Origin: Sesbania bispinosa | Lineage: Eukaryota > Streptophyta > Magnoliopsida > Fabales > Fabaceae | DNA length: 64,000 bases | Direction of reading: 5' to 3' | NCBI GenBank assembly: GCA_026901365.1 | Contig: QLOH01000117.1 | Span: forward strand, 558,001-622,000 | Shown: positions 23,208 to 36,700 of the stretch, piece after piece | Position numbering within the stretch: position 1 is the first letter of the stretch | Layout: the number at the start of each line of letters is the position of its first letter | The notes under the pieces: model-generated | What the model was told of the DNA's origin: nothing | Seen by the model: only the letters and a program-made list of their open reading frames with translations | The model's database searches: none | Position numbers and translations under genes: made by a program

Positions 23208-26200
23208 ATGGCTACAGGTTGGACTCATACCAGAACAACTCTGTTTCTATTTCCTTTCTGTATTTGTATTGCAACAGGTGTCTTCTTTGGCTACGCGGTG
23301 GCAGATTCATCATCTAATTCCGATCAAGCAACTCCAATTGGTCATGGCTACACCATCTCAACTGTGAACAATTATCCCACTAGGAAGACTTTGACTGCTA
23401 ACCTTAAACTCATCAAATCCTCCTCTGTTTTCGGACCCGACATTCCACTCCTCAACCTCGCTGCCAGGTAACAAGTCAACCAATCATTTGCTGTTTTTGT
23501 CTCAGTCACATATATAAAAAGAATAATTGGTTATTAGTTCTGAATTTGCAGTTTTGAGAGTAAGGACAGGTTAAGAGTAAGAATCACTGATTCAAATTAC
23601 CAAAGATGGGAAATTCCACAAGAAGTGATTCCCAGAGACTCCTCCCAACATTACCCTCTTCGTTCCCTCAAGAGCAAGCTACGTTCAGATTCAGAACTAC
23701 TTCTAACACATCCACTCTCAGACCTTATCTTCACACTACACAACACCACCCCATTTGGCTTCACTGTCTCACGCAAATCCTCCAACGATGTCCTTTTCAA
23801 CGCTGTGCCAGACCCTTCCAACCCTGCAACCTTTCTCCTCTTCAAAGAGCAGTACCTGCAGCTCTCTTCCTCACTTCCAGCACACAGGGCCTCTCTGTAC
23901 GGCCTTGGGGAACACACAAAGAGCTCTTTCAAGTTGCAACCAAACCAGACACTCACTTTGTGGAACGCAGACATTGCTAGCGCCACCCTTGACGTGAACC
24001 TTTATGGGTCTCACCCCTTTTACTTGGATGTGAGATCACCTTCCCCTGATGGAAAAGTGAAGGCTGGGACCACGCATGGAGTTTTGCTGCTCAACAGCAA
24101 TGGAATGGACATTGTGTATGAGGGTGATCGTATTACTTATAAGGTCATTGGTGGTATTTTGGATCTGTATTTCTTCGCTGGATCCTCTCCTGAACTGGTG
24201 TTGGAACAGTACACTCAACTCATTGGAAGGCCTGCTCCCATGCCTTATTGGTCCTTTGGTAAGTCACACTATTTTTTGACATCAATTGTTCTGGCTACTC
24301 TGTTTCTTTCAGGGAGAAATGCGCGGTTCATTGTCTCATTGAATTAAAGGTGTTACCTTTGCATTAGTTGACAGACACTAAATTATATATAACTTGTGAA
24401 TTGCAATTGTCTGTCTATTTGCTAAACCACATGTTGTTATATCTTTTGTGAAGGTTTTCATCAATGTAAATATGGCTACAAGAATGTAAGTGATGTCCAG
24501 GGTGTGGTTGCCAACTATGCAAAAGCAGGTATACCCCTTGAAGTTATGTGGACAGATATTGATTACATGGATGCATATAAAGATTTCACACTTGATCCTA
24601 TCAACTTCCCATTGGATAAGATGAGAACATTTGTTGACAACCTTCACAAAAATGGTCAGAAATATGTGCCTATCTTGGATCCTGGTAACTAATTCTTCTG
24701 ACACCACAAAATTTGTTTCAAATAAAACATACTCTTTTCTTAATAGTATTTGAGCATGCATATATCCATCTGTTATTGATTTGAGGCAAATTTTGCAAAC
24801 AGGTATCAATGTAAATGAGACATATGCAACCTATGTTAGAGGTTTGCAGGCTGATATCTACATAAAGAGAAATGGAGTCAATTATCTGGGTAAAGTTTGG
24901 CCTGGACCTGTTTACTTCCCTGATTTTCTAAACCCCCGCAGCCAAGCATTTTGGGGTGGAGAAATCAAACTATTTCGGGACCTTCTCCCTTTTGATGGTC
25001 TTTGGATTGACATGAATGAGTTATCCAATTTTATTACTTCCCCTCCCATTCCACTTTCTAATCTTGATAACCCTCCCTATAAAATTAACAATGCTGGAGA
25101 TCAACAACCTATTAATGACAAAACAGTCCCAGCAACATCTTTACATTATGGCAATATCACTGAGTATGATGCTCACAATTTGTATGGACTCCTAGAATCC
25201 AAAGCAACTAACAAGGCCTTAATGGATATTACTGGTAGAAGGCCATTCATTCTAAGTAGATCAACTTTTGTAAGCTCTGGCAAGTATACAGCTCACTGGA
25301 CAGGAGATAATGCTGCTACATGGAATGATTTAGCATACTCAATCCCATCCATATTGAATTCTGGAATCTTTGGAATTCCAATGGTTGGAGCTGACATATG
25401 TGGCTTCTCAAGAGATACAACTGAAGAACTTTGCCGGCGCTGGATCCAGGTAACATTGATATTAAGTATTCACATGTGGAATTGTGCAAACTGCTATTAT
25501 GCAGGAACAAACTGTGGAAATTAATTCTTTTTATTTTCCTTGATATAGTTGGGGGCCTTTTACCCCTTTGCAAGAGATCATTCAGAAAAAGATTCCATCC
25601 GGCAAGAGCTTTATGTTTGGGATTCAGTTGCTGCATCAGCTAGGAAAGTGCTTGGCCTCCGTTATCGTCTTCTCCCTTATTTCTACACACTAATGTATGA
25701 AGCACATACAAAAGGGACTCCCATTGCAAGACCCCTTTTCTTTTCTTTCCCTGAGGATGTCACAACATATGAAATAAACTCACAGTTTCTGGTAGGCAAA
25801 GGGGTTCTAGTGTCACCTGTGCTAGAATCTGGGGCAGTCACAGTTCATGCATATTTTCCTGCAGGAACATGGTTTGACCTCTTTAATGTCTCAAATTCAG
25901 TGAATGCAGAATCAGGCAAGTATGTCACTCTTGATGCACCACCAGATCACATAAATGTGCATGTTGGGGAAGGTAACATTTTGGCCTTGCAAGGAGAAGC
26001 TATGACAACTCAAGCTGCCAGGAAGACTGCATTTCAACTTGTGGTGGTTCTCAGTAGCAACAGAAATAGTTCAGGACAAGTCTATTTGGATGATGGGGAG
26101 ACACTTGACATGGCAAATGGGAAAGAGCAGTGGACACTTGTAAGATTCTATGGCGCATTACAAAACAATAGCGTTTTTGTAACATCCAAGGTTACAAATG

Positions 26201-26454
26201 CTAGATTTGCCCTGGACCAAAGGTGGATCATAGATAAGGTTACTTTCTTGGGGATACCTAAGCATAAGACTAAGAGTTTGGGTAAAATGGATTTGGGTAG
26301 GAATGAGTTGAATATTGTGAGTGGAACACGTTCCATGAGGAAGGCAGTTGTGAAGACAAAATTTGACAGCTCCTCTCAGTTTGTTAGTGTACAAGTCTCA
26401 AAATTGTCACAGCTTATTGGAGAGGAATTTAGGCTGGAGACTAAAATAAGGTAG
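23208..26454 (+). CDS. GH31 alpha-glucosidase (AGLU1-like), tandem copy 1
   Basis: Five exons: 23208-23467, 23552-24258, 24454-24684, 24803-25449, 25549-26454, all with GT-AG introns and consistent phase, giving 916 residues (family usual length about 900). The enzyme releases glucose from the non-reducing ends of maltose and related alpha-glucosides (EC 3.2.1.20), probably in the apoplast or vacuole. A signal peptide covers about residues 1-30. An N-terminal beta-sandwich with TANLKLIKSSSVFGPDI and ITDSNYQRWEIPQ is followed by the GH31 barrel. Asp469 in GLWIDMNE is the expected nucleophile and Asp568 in HWTGDNAA the acid/base; WTDIDYMDAYKDF is intact. The sequence follows Arabidopsis AGLU1 more closely than the alpha-xylosidase XYL1 branch, but the substrate is inferred from family only. 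The 3' flank shares 'gagcaccaacattcataaaa' with the other copies. Confidence 0.93.
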
Positions 26455-28436
26455 TAGGGATCTTTTAGAAAGAAAATTCCTGTGAGAATATGTCTTTCTT
26501 TGTAGTTGCAATCCTTTGAAAGGATAACGTTTTCCAATTCTCTAGCCTGAGCACCAACATTCATAAAATGTCATCTTTATGTATAAAAAATAATTACTAT
26601 AAGTCAACAGGGCTATGAAGCTCAAGTATGAAAATACTTGTCTATCAATAACAGGCGCTTATAATTTATGCCATCTAATAAGCAGTTGCCTACATTTATG
26701 TGGTTTCATGCCCTTGCAACTTTTTACATACTATCCTTAATTTCTTAGTTTCTACTAACATGCAGACTAGCTAGCACTGCAGTGTCCACAAAACCTTCTG
26801 GGATTATATTAATAAGAGCATTCTGATATGACTGTAATTTACTTTTCAAGTAAAAATGATTACATGAATATCACTCCAAGCATATCAGTTGGAATGTAAA
26901 TGTCTAAATGAGCAAATAAACCTGCATTAATAAACTATATTTGATAGTTCATAATGATTTGAAATGCAAATGTGGAGAGAGAGAAAGTGAAGTTTAGAGT
27001 TCCTTTCACTTTAATTTTATCTCGTTACTTCAATATTCCTTTTTAGTGTGGGATTTTTTTTTCTTTCATTTAGGTTCCACATTTTACTCATAAGTCACAA
27101 CTCAGGTTCTACTCACAATTTCATTGACATATCACAACTCAGTTGAATTCTCAAATACTACATGAATAATGGCTATTACTCATCAGCACCAAGCACATCA
27201 TCATATTTAATGTATCATAGTGTGGGTGCCAATGAATGTGGTGAAATACTATGTTCGGATGATGGTGAAAATTGCATAGATGTAAAGTAATGTTCGTACA
27301 TTTGTGTGGCTAGCATTATTCTAGTTGCATATTCAACATGATAATCGTTCTAAGCTAATGACCTATGTGCAACTCTGACAATTCTTCTCTAGATTGAACA
27401 CTTTCTACAACAAACATTTTGCTTAAAAAAACAACGGTTTTTTTAACCCGTGCAATATTGCACATTATTGCACATGATAATAAAATAAAAATAAAAAGGT
27501 TTTATTGGGAATTGTAACCATTAACATTACCAATGCATTGAGTGTTGTGATAGTTGCAATTCCCAATAAAACATTTCTAATTTTGTTTTATTATCCTGTG
27601 CAAAAGTTGCACATGTTAGAAAAACCCAAAAAACAAACTATGATTCATGAAGATTAACAGACGTTGGTAATTGGGTTTATAATTTAAGTCGTAATTAGTA
27701 GCATAAATTCTCTCCTGTAATTAAAAACTCTGTAACTCCTACTGTATGATTTTAATTTCAATATGCTTATATAGTTTTTTTTTTTTTTTGGTCTAGATAT
27801 GCTTATATAGTTGGATCGTAATTTTTTATACAGGGAAAAGTTATTATAGAGCGAACTTGTTATAAGTGTATATCTATTTTTAAATTTTTAATAAATTAAA
27901 ATCACGATATATTTTAAATTGAATAAATGTTATATATAAGATGAGTTATTTTAAAGGTTTCTTATCATCTAAATAAATAATCATTGATAAAAAAAATTAA
28001 AATTTCATCATCCCAAAATAAAAAAAGAAATAAAAACTTGATGATATTTATATATTTACAGAACACTACTCTTATTATACTTTTACTCATCAATAAATAT
28101 TTGTTGACAAAATACACCTCGCAATTTATAATTGGCATTTGGTTTGTTTTATATTTATTTTAATTTTAATATGCTTTCATTAATAATTATAAAAAATATC
28201 ATTTTATTTTTATTTAGAAAGTTTTTATAAAATTTTATAAATTAAAATGTTATTTTTACTGTTTCATTCCCAAAACTACTCTTAAATTAAAACAAAGCCT
28301 GAAATAAAACAACTAACAACTAATAATTTTATAATTATTGATAAAGCATAAAGATAAACCTAGTAAAAAAATCAACGACTAGGCTAGATTTTAGGAGGTA
28401 AAATTAATTAATTAATTAATAAACCTATAATGTTTT
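26455..28436. other. Downstream flank of alpha-glucosidase 1, duplicated after copy 3
   Basis: No gene was found. 26550-26900 matches the 3' flanks of the other two copies. 27940-28400 matches 44205-44420 plus 45475-45700 after copy 3, where two elements have been inserted. About 28295-28400 ('aaaacaactaataattttat') also matches 39290-39400 before copy 3. It contains the inverted-repeat element at 27425-27625. Confidence 0.6.
27425..27625. mobile_element. Fold-back element (MITE), about 200 bp
   Basis: The left arm 'gcacatgataataaaataaa' followed by 'ggttttattgggaattg' faces the right arm 'caattcccaataaaac' and 'ttttattatcctgtgcaaaa'. The two halves pair over most of their length, so the transcript would form a long hairpin. 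The target duplication is not clear. Confidence 0.6.
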
Positions 28437-30114
28437 TCTATACATATTAAAGTTTATTAATATATAAATTTTAATTTAGTAAATAGATTACAAAAGGTAA
28501 ATATTATTCCTTATCAAATGTGTTTGTTATTCAATTTAGTAGATAGTAGTTGTACGGTTTTCTTCTTTGACCTTTAGATCCTTTTAGTAAAAAATGGGCA
28601 AATATAGTTTTCCCGACAATGAAAAGTTTACATAGAATGCATTAGTATTTAAATTTAAATTATAGGGAAAAATATTTGTATAATACAAGATTAGGAATAA
28701 AAAATTTACATGGAAACACATTCATATTTAGATCATAAAGGTAAACATATATAAAGACATAATAATTTAAGAGTAAAAATACACCACACATATATGACCA
28801 TTATAGATGAAAACAATGGTTTATCATTAATTGCATATGATAAAATGACACTATTTAAATTTTAAATTAAATACTTCATATGGTTGTTTCCTATTGTTAT
28901 TTCATTTTATGTGACAATAAATAAAATTAGGGGTCAATCATTTATTACAAATTAAAAATACAGGAAAAGTCTTAATAAAAATTAATTTGTGAGGTATAAA
29001 ATTGAATGAAGTATTACAATAAAACTGATTAAGAATTGAATAATAGAGTAAAAATAAACCATACGCGATAAAATATTTACATAAAAAATATTAATATTTA
29101 AATTATTGGACGAATGATATTAAAATAAAATATGAATATTAAATTCATGTTGGTTAAAAATATTTTACTTATGTTTTGTGGTTTTAGATGTAAATATCTT
29201 AGAAAAAAAATTAAAAAAAATAAATCACTTTTTTAAAATTAAAATTTTCTTTTATTGATAGATTTTTTTTTAAAAATTTTTTCTTATAGTAATATTTTTT
29301 TAAGCATCAAATGAGAATAAATATTTTCATGGTGTTTATTAATATCATAATGTTATTTTAGTATACAGATTGTAACCGGTATATATAATTTTTTCAATGG
29401 TAAAAAAATTACATAAAATTTATTAATATTTAAGGGAAAATACTTATTACATGTAGAAATTAAAAATTTGCATGAAAACATATTAATATCTAGATAACAA
29501 AAGTAAACATATAGGCCGACATAATAATTGAAAGTAAAAATACGTCACACAAGGATGATCATTCTAAATGAAAGTAATGGTATTTAACTTATAATAACTC
29601 AAATGAATATTTATGTTTCAAAAACAAGATTCATATCAAAAAGTAATATTGTTGGAGGAAAATTCTAGCTTATCATATAACCATCACTAATTACATGTGA
29701 TAAATGGACACATTTTAAATTTAAACAAAAATTAATTGTTTCTCATTATTGTTTCATTTGCAATAGCAATAAATAAAAATTAAAAGCTAATCATTTAGAT
29801 TTACAGACTAAAAATACAGGAAAAACCTTAATAATAATTTTTTTAAGGTACTTGAATGGGTTTATTTTTGTATTTTAACATCAACACAAAACATGTCAAA
29901 TATTTTACAATACTTTCTGTTACGTATTTAAACGTTAAATAATCTTATTTAATGTTATATTCTCTTTATAAATTACAATTAATATATGAAAATAATGACT
30001 ATGTTGATTTTTTTTAATTATTTATATATTTATTGAAATATATTTTATTTTAAAATTTCCTATTATAACCAACACATTAACCTAACCCGTGCGTTTACAC
30101 GGATATCCTGCTAG
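28437..30114 (+). mobile_element. Helitron candidate (3' end good, 5' end tentative)
   Basis: The right end has the hairpin CCGTG-cgttta-CACGG (about 30088-30103), then 'atatcctg' and CTAG at 30111-30114 followed by T, as expected for a Helitron terminus. The left end 'tctatacatattaaag' at 28437 fits a Helitron 5' start but is preceded by T instead of the usual A. No Rep/helicase coding was seen, so it would be non-autonomous. The interior holds the direct repeat at 28605-29010 and 29395-29860. Confidence 0.45.
28605..29860. repeat. Diverged direct repeat, two units of about 400-460 bp
   Basis: Unit 1 (about 28605-29010) and unit 2 (about 29395-29860) share in order 'atttgcatg/atttacatgg'-like phrases, 'gtaaacatat', 'cataataattt', 'aaaaatac.cacac', 'aaatacaggaaaa' and 'cttaataa'. 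Unit 2 has an extra insertion of about 60 bases. No coding frame was seen. Confidence 0.5.
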
Positions 30115-32084
30115 TTAAAACAAAAAGAAAGGAAAACAAAACTAGCACAAGGAAATGAAACTATCACATGAAATGGACACCAAACCAATAGAGTCAGCGT
30201 AAAGCAAAATGTCCAAAGCTGGAGGTGGATTCGAGATCGAGAGGCCAACAAGGGTGGAAGTATCATGTGAGTCTTGTTTTGCCAGCCAGTGGCCACACTG
30301 ATTTCATTCACAGTGAATGTGAGCAATAGACACAGTCCAAGGTTTTCTCCTCAAGTGGTGGATCAAGTCTCAACATATGTCAGAATTCATTAGATAGGTA
30401 AAATAGGTTAGCCAATAACAAGAGATCATATAAATATAATATACTTTTAAAATTGAAAAATCATCACAATTTCTGTTTTATTTCTTGTCTGTTTTATATA
30501 TAATTACATGGAATGTATATCTGGACATATATGATTAACTTGTTTAAAATATTTACAACACTATTTATTTATTCATCTCAAGGAAAAAATATTTCATACA
30601 TAGGGATAATTTTCATTAATAGTGTGGCTGCTACAAGGTTAAGTATGTGTTTGGTTTAATGCAAAATCACGTTTTAAACATGGCATCAATCATTTAAAAT
30701 GTGATTTTACAATAAATTAAACACATATTAATGGTGTGTTTAATTAAACGTGTATCTGAGTAAAAATTATTTTCATTAACATTTATTTGGATATACATTT
30801 AAAATGTAATTTTAAAATAAACTAAACGCATACTAACTAAACAGCAGCCGCCGTACTACCCATGTGGGATGTGGCTGTTGTGTGCAATTGCAGGATCAAT
30901 TTGATATTTTTGCAGAAGGACAACAACCGCGAATCTTGTACCGACCAACGGAAGAGCAATTAACAATCCCTTGAGTAGCAAAGGAAGAAAAAAAAAAAAA
31001 AATTGAAGGTGATCAGTGAATCAGTGATGAGATAAAAAAAAAAAAACAGACATGTAGAGTGAGATGCAAGTAACAGAGTGAAACGTGAAAAAGTCAAATA
31101 ACATATTTGAATAATATTAAAACTTAGTTACAAACACAAATTTATAGTCTTTGTTTTTAAAAATACGGTGTTTTAAACGTGAATACAAATCACCCATAGA
31201 AGAAGTTATGATCAAATTCAAACATGTAAAAAGTTGTTGGTTGAATGAGATAAAATTAGTCAAATTAGTAGTATTTTAACCTTTCATATAAGGTAAATAG
31301 GTAACATACCACCATTCATATTTCATTAATATTTTTTAAGATAATTTAAAAAATAACTAAATAAATCTTTATCATAATTAATATAATTTAAAATAGTACC
31401 ATATTTCTTATATTTAAGAACAAATAAAAATATAATTTTTTCTCTTACAAATAGAACCAAAAGTAGTAATTTATTATTTTAGTCAACTACCATCTTTCAC
31501 TTTTCCAACATGAATATTTATTAATAAATTAAAGAATATATATATATATATAAAAGTTTTTATTAAAAATTACGGTATTAATTATATTTAAAAAATTAAA
31601 TGCTACACAATTTTATAAAAAATTAATTTTAATTTCTTAATCAGTATTCTTAAAACACTGATTAGCATCTCCGTGAAGAAATTATGGGTATAATAGTGAT
31701 TTCGTAGAAGAAACTTCATGCTGTAGAATGCCATAATTGATAGTTCCCATAATATTGATGAAGTGTTCGTTTTCCTTACATTATTTCTCCTTCTTACTTC
31801 TAATTATTAATTGCTAATTAAAATCAATCAACCCACCAAAACCTAAACAATAAAATGTTTAGGGAATGCTATTTCCTTAATTCAAATATAAAAAACCCAT
31901 GTATAATGGTTTGAAATATAAATAAATCTTAACAAATTTTATTCTATATCATACCTAAAATATTCTTTATTTTTTTAGATTTTATTTTTTAATGATATTA
32001 TGTAATGAATCATATGCCTTTTCATATAGAGAGAATTTTCATTTAAAATAAATTCTAATAAAATTGAAGTCTTTTGAGCCCATT
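30115..32084. repeat. Segmental duplication, copy B, with an inserted piece
   Basis: No gene was found. 30390-30990 matches 16740-17440, and 31240-31370 matches 18350-18470. About 30650-30840 is an extra segment starting 'gtgtttggtttaatgc' and ending 'aaactaaacgcatac', which are inverted, so it is probably a MITE. An A-run lies at 30990-31005 and an (AT)n tract near 31537. Confidence 0.55.
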
Positions 32085-32580
32085 TGGGCACGCTTTGGGT
32101 GGTTGTTAGTTTTTAAAAATTTTAAATGAAGTTTTCACAACTCAATATAAAAAACTAAAAACCAATTTTACGGTCTTCAAAACCAAAAACTATAAACTTA
32201 TCGTTTGGGGTGGTTGCGAGTTTTCAATTTTTTGTTTTCAAAAAATTTCAACCAAGTTTTTACAATTCAAAACCAAAAACTAAAAATCATTTTTTGTGAT
32301 TTTCAAAATGAACGTTTTGAAAACCACAAAAAATGATTTTTAATTTTCAGTTTTGAGTTGTAAAAGCTTCATTGAAATCCGTTGAAAACCAAAAACTGAA
32401 AACTCAACCACCCCAAACAACACCCGACCTTTGTGATTTTCAAAATGTATGTTTTGAAAACCACAAAAAGTAGTTTTAAGTTTTCAATTTTAAGTTATAA
32501 AAACTTAATTGAATTTTTTAAAAAATAAAAAATTTAAAACTCGCAACTACTTCAAACGAGAAGTTTATAATTTTTTGTTT
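32085..32580. mobile_element. Fold-back element with a near-complete 200-bp hairpin
   Basis: 32207-32308 and 32312-32414 are almost perfect reverse complements: 'gtttggggtggttgcgagtt' opens the left arm and 'aactcaaccaccccaaac' closes the right. Weaker related arms lie outside (32092-32200 and 32430-32560). A transcript would fold into one long double strand. Confidence 0.65.
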
Positions 32581-32942
32581 TGAGTTGTAAAAATTAATTT
32601 ATAAAAAGAAAAATGAAATATCTCTTATGAAATAGCTCTTAATATTACCCCAAACTTAGTTTTCTTTTTTCATATTACCCTTCACTAGCAACTTATAATA
32701 ATATCTCTTATGAAATATGCTTGTTTGACTGTTCTGTTGTCAACAACACCATTTAGCAAATTTTCATTTGCTTCCTACGGATCCATATTTTACGTCAATG
32801 GTCATGCCTTTTCAACCTTGATCCCAAAATAATATCCCTACCGTCGAAGATGTTTTATTGTTTTTTCCTTCCTGATTCAATATGAAGTCCTATTGTATTG
32901 TTTTTCAACCTTGATCCCCATTTTTTTTAATAAACAATAAAA

Positions 32943-33235
32943 GCGTGTTTAGTAAAACTAGTTGAAAGGGCTTTAAAATTAGATTAGATTAAAATTAAAA
33001 AATTAATTGATTTTATTGAAAATATTTGATAAAATTAACTGAAATTAATTTGTAAAATGACAGATAAAAATATCATTAAATAATAGATAGTATATGATGA
33101 AAGTTGTTGAAGGATAAAATTGTAATAAATTTTTCGCTAATAGCTGAAAAAATAATTTTTCATCTAAAAAACCATCTCATCAAACATCGATGAAATAATT
33201 TCAGTTACCAATTTTAATTTTCAGCAAACGAAATC
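32943..33235. mobile_element. MITE, 'tgtttggtaaaact' family
   Basis: It starts 'gtgtttagtaaaactagttg' and ends 'ttttcagcaaacg'. Internal phrases 'gataaaattgtaataaattt' and 'tttcagttaccaattttaat' match the related element at 63261-63581. It lies about 450 bases upstream of alpha-glucosidase copy 2. Confidence 0.5.
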
Positions 33236-33729
33236 TAAATACAATAGAAGTCCTATTGTAGCCCTCCAGTTCTGTTTACAGAACAATTCAAACCAGATGT
33301 ACTAAGAAAACATGTTATAAGTAAATATGTGTTGATTTATAAACAATTATTCTACAACATTATACATTTATTCCTATTTAAAATTAAACGTGACTTTTAT
33401 AATAATTGTGTAAATTTAAAATTTTTAATAGCCAATAATTATAAATATAAAAAATATTAAAAGTTTGTAAATTTGTGTGATTTGTCTTCAAACTATGAAA
33501 ACATTTTTAGGACCTTCCAAATCCTAAACGAAAAGGAGTATTGACTCGTGTGAAAGGAAAATGGTGGTTGCAAGAAGCAATATTGGTGATGTTGTCGGGT
33601 CAGTCAGCGAGTCAACTTGCGTATCCTTGGTTGGTTACCTCGTCCTCGTCCAAGAATGAACGTACTACTACTATATCTATATATATAAATTCATATGCCA
33701 TCGTTTTCTATCCTCACTCACTCACATCA

Positions 33730-36700
33730 ATGGGTACAGGTTGGACTCATACAAGAAGTAGAGCCACTCTGATTCCACTACCACTACTACCCTTCTGCAT
33801 CTGTATTGCCACGCCCACGTGGTGCCAGATGTATCACCACAACTAACTCCAGTTGGTAGTTATGGCTACACTATCTCAACTGTAAACAATAACCCCATTG
33901 CCAACTCTCTCACTGCTAACCTTCAACTCATCAACTCTTCCCCTGTTTTTGGACCTGACATCCAACGCCTCAACCTCGCTGCCAGGTAACCAATCATTTA
34001 GATTGTCTTTCTCTGACATATTTAATTAGATTCATTTGTTCTCTCTGAATTGCAGTTTTGAGAGCAAGGATATGTTAAGAGTAAGAATCACTGATTCATA
34101 TAAACAAAGATGGGAAATCCCACAGGATGTGATTCCCAGAGACTCCTCCTCCCAACATTACCCTGTTCGTTCCCTCAAGAGCAAGCTACGTTCAGATTTC
34201 CAGCAGTCAGAACAATTTCTCACAAATCCACTCTCAGACCTTATCTTCACACTACACAACACCACCCCATTTGGCTTCACTGTCTCACGCAAATCCTCCA
34301 ATGATGTCCTCTTTGACTCTAGGCCAGACCCTTCCAACCCTGCAACGTTTCTGGTCTTCAAAGAGCAGTACCTGCAGCTCTCTTCCTCACTTCCAGCACA
34401 CAGGGCCTTTCTGTACGGCCTTGGGGAGCACGTCAAAAGCTCCTTCAAGTTGCAACCAAACCAGACACTCACTTTGTGGAATGCAGACATTGGTAGCGCA
34501 CCCCTTGACGTGAACATTTATGGGTCTCACCCCTTTTACTTGGATGTGAGATCACCTTCCCCTAATGGAAAAGTGAAGGCTGGGACCACGCATGGAGTTT
34601 TGCTGCTCAACAGCAATGGTATGGATATAACTTATGCTGGTAATCGTATTACTTATAAGGTCATTGGTGGTATTTTTGATCTCTATTTCTTCGCTGGATC
34701 TTCTCCTCAACTGGTGTTGGAACAGTACACTCAACTCATTGGAAGACCTGCTCCCATGCCTTATTGGTCCTTTGGTAAGTCTCACCCACCATGCTACTTC
34801 AACTTTTTTATTCCAATGATACTTGCATGGTTGTGCCTCATTGAATTTATAAAGGTGTTTCCTTTGCATTTGTTGACAAACATTAAATTATAACTTGTGA
34901 ATTGCAATTGTTTGTCTAACGGTACTAGTCAATTATATTTACTTCTGATGCTAAACCACATGTTGTTATATCTTTTGTGAAGGCTTTCATCAATGTCGAT
35001 ATGGCTACAATAATGTAAGTGATCTCCAGGGTGTGGTTGCCAACTATGCAAAAGCGAGTATACCCCTTGAAGTTATATGGACAGATATTAATTACATGGA
35101 TGCATATAAAGATTTCACACTTGACCCTATCAACTTCCCACTGGATAAGATGAGAACATTTGTTGACAACCTTCACAAAAATGGTCAGAAATATGTGCCT
35201 ATCTTGGATCCTGGTAACCACAAAATTTGTTTCAAATAAAACATACTCTTTTCTTAATATTTGAGGATGCATATATCCATCTGTTATTGATTTGAGGAAA
35301 ATTTTGAAAACAGGTATCAATGTAAATGAGACATATGCAACCTATGTTAGAGGTTTGCAGGCTGATATCTACATAAAGAGAAATGGAGTCAATTATCTGG
35401 GTGAAGTTTGGCCTGGACCTGTTTACTTCCCTGATTTTCTAAACCCTCGCAGCCAAGCATTTTGGGGTGGAGAAATCAAATTATTTCACGACCTTCTCCC
35501 TTTTGATGGTCTTTGGCTTGACATGAATGAGTTACCTAATTTCATTACTTCCCCCCCTATTCCACTTTCTAATCTTGATGACCCTCCCTATAAAATTAAC
35601 AATGGTGGAGTGCTAAAACCCATTAATAACAGAACAATCCCAGTAACATCTTTACATTATGGTAATATCACTGAGTATGATGCTCACAATTTGTATGGAC
35701 TCCTAGAATCCAAAGCAACTAACAAGGCCTTAATGGATATTACTGGCAAAAGGCCATTCATTCTAACTAGATCAACTTTTATAAGCTCTGGCAAGTATAC
35801 AGCTCACTGGACAGGAGATAATGCTGCTACATGGAATGATTTAGTTTACTCAATCCCATCCATATTGAATTTTGGAATCTTTGGAATTCCAATGGTTGGA
35901 GCTGACATATGTGGCTTCTCAGGAGATACAACTGAAGAACTTTGCCGGCGTTGGATCCAGGTACGTAACATTGAGTATTTCACAAACTTACCTTACCTAA
36001 ATGTACAGAAGTCAAGTCACATGCAGAACATGCTATGGTTTTTATCTTTGTGGAAAGTATTAACATATGTATATATATTGCGACATGCATAGCTTACATA
36101 TCTAATTCTTTTTATTTTATTCAATGAAGCTAGGGGCCTTTTACCCCTTTGCGAGAGATCATTCAGACATAAATTCCTTCCCGCAAGAGCTTTATGTTTG
36201 GGATTCAGTTGCTGCATCAGCTAGGAAAGTGCTTGGACTCCGTTATCGTCTTCTCCCTTATTTCTACACACTAATGTATGAAGCACATACAAAAGGGACT
36301 CCTATTGCAAGACCCCTTTTCTTTTCTTTCCCCGAGGATGTCACAACATATGAAATAAACTCACAGTTTTTGGTAGGCAAAGGGGTTCTAGTGTCACCTG
36401 TGCTAGAATCTGGGGCAGTCACAGTTCATGCATATTTTCCTGCAGGAACATGGTTTGACCTCTTTAATGTCTCAAATTCAGTGAATGCAGAATCAGGCAA
36501 GTATGTCACTCTTGATGCACCACCAGATCACATAAATGTGCATGTTGGGGAAGGTAACATTTTGGCCTTGCAAGGAGAAGCTATGACAACTCAAGCTGCC
36601 AGGAAGACTGCATTTCAACTTGTGGTGGTTCTCAGTAGCAACAGAAATAGTTCAGGACAAGTCTATTTGGATGATGGGGAGACACTTGACATGGCAAATG

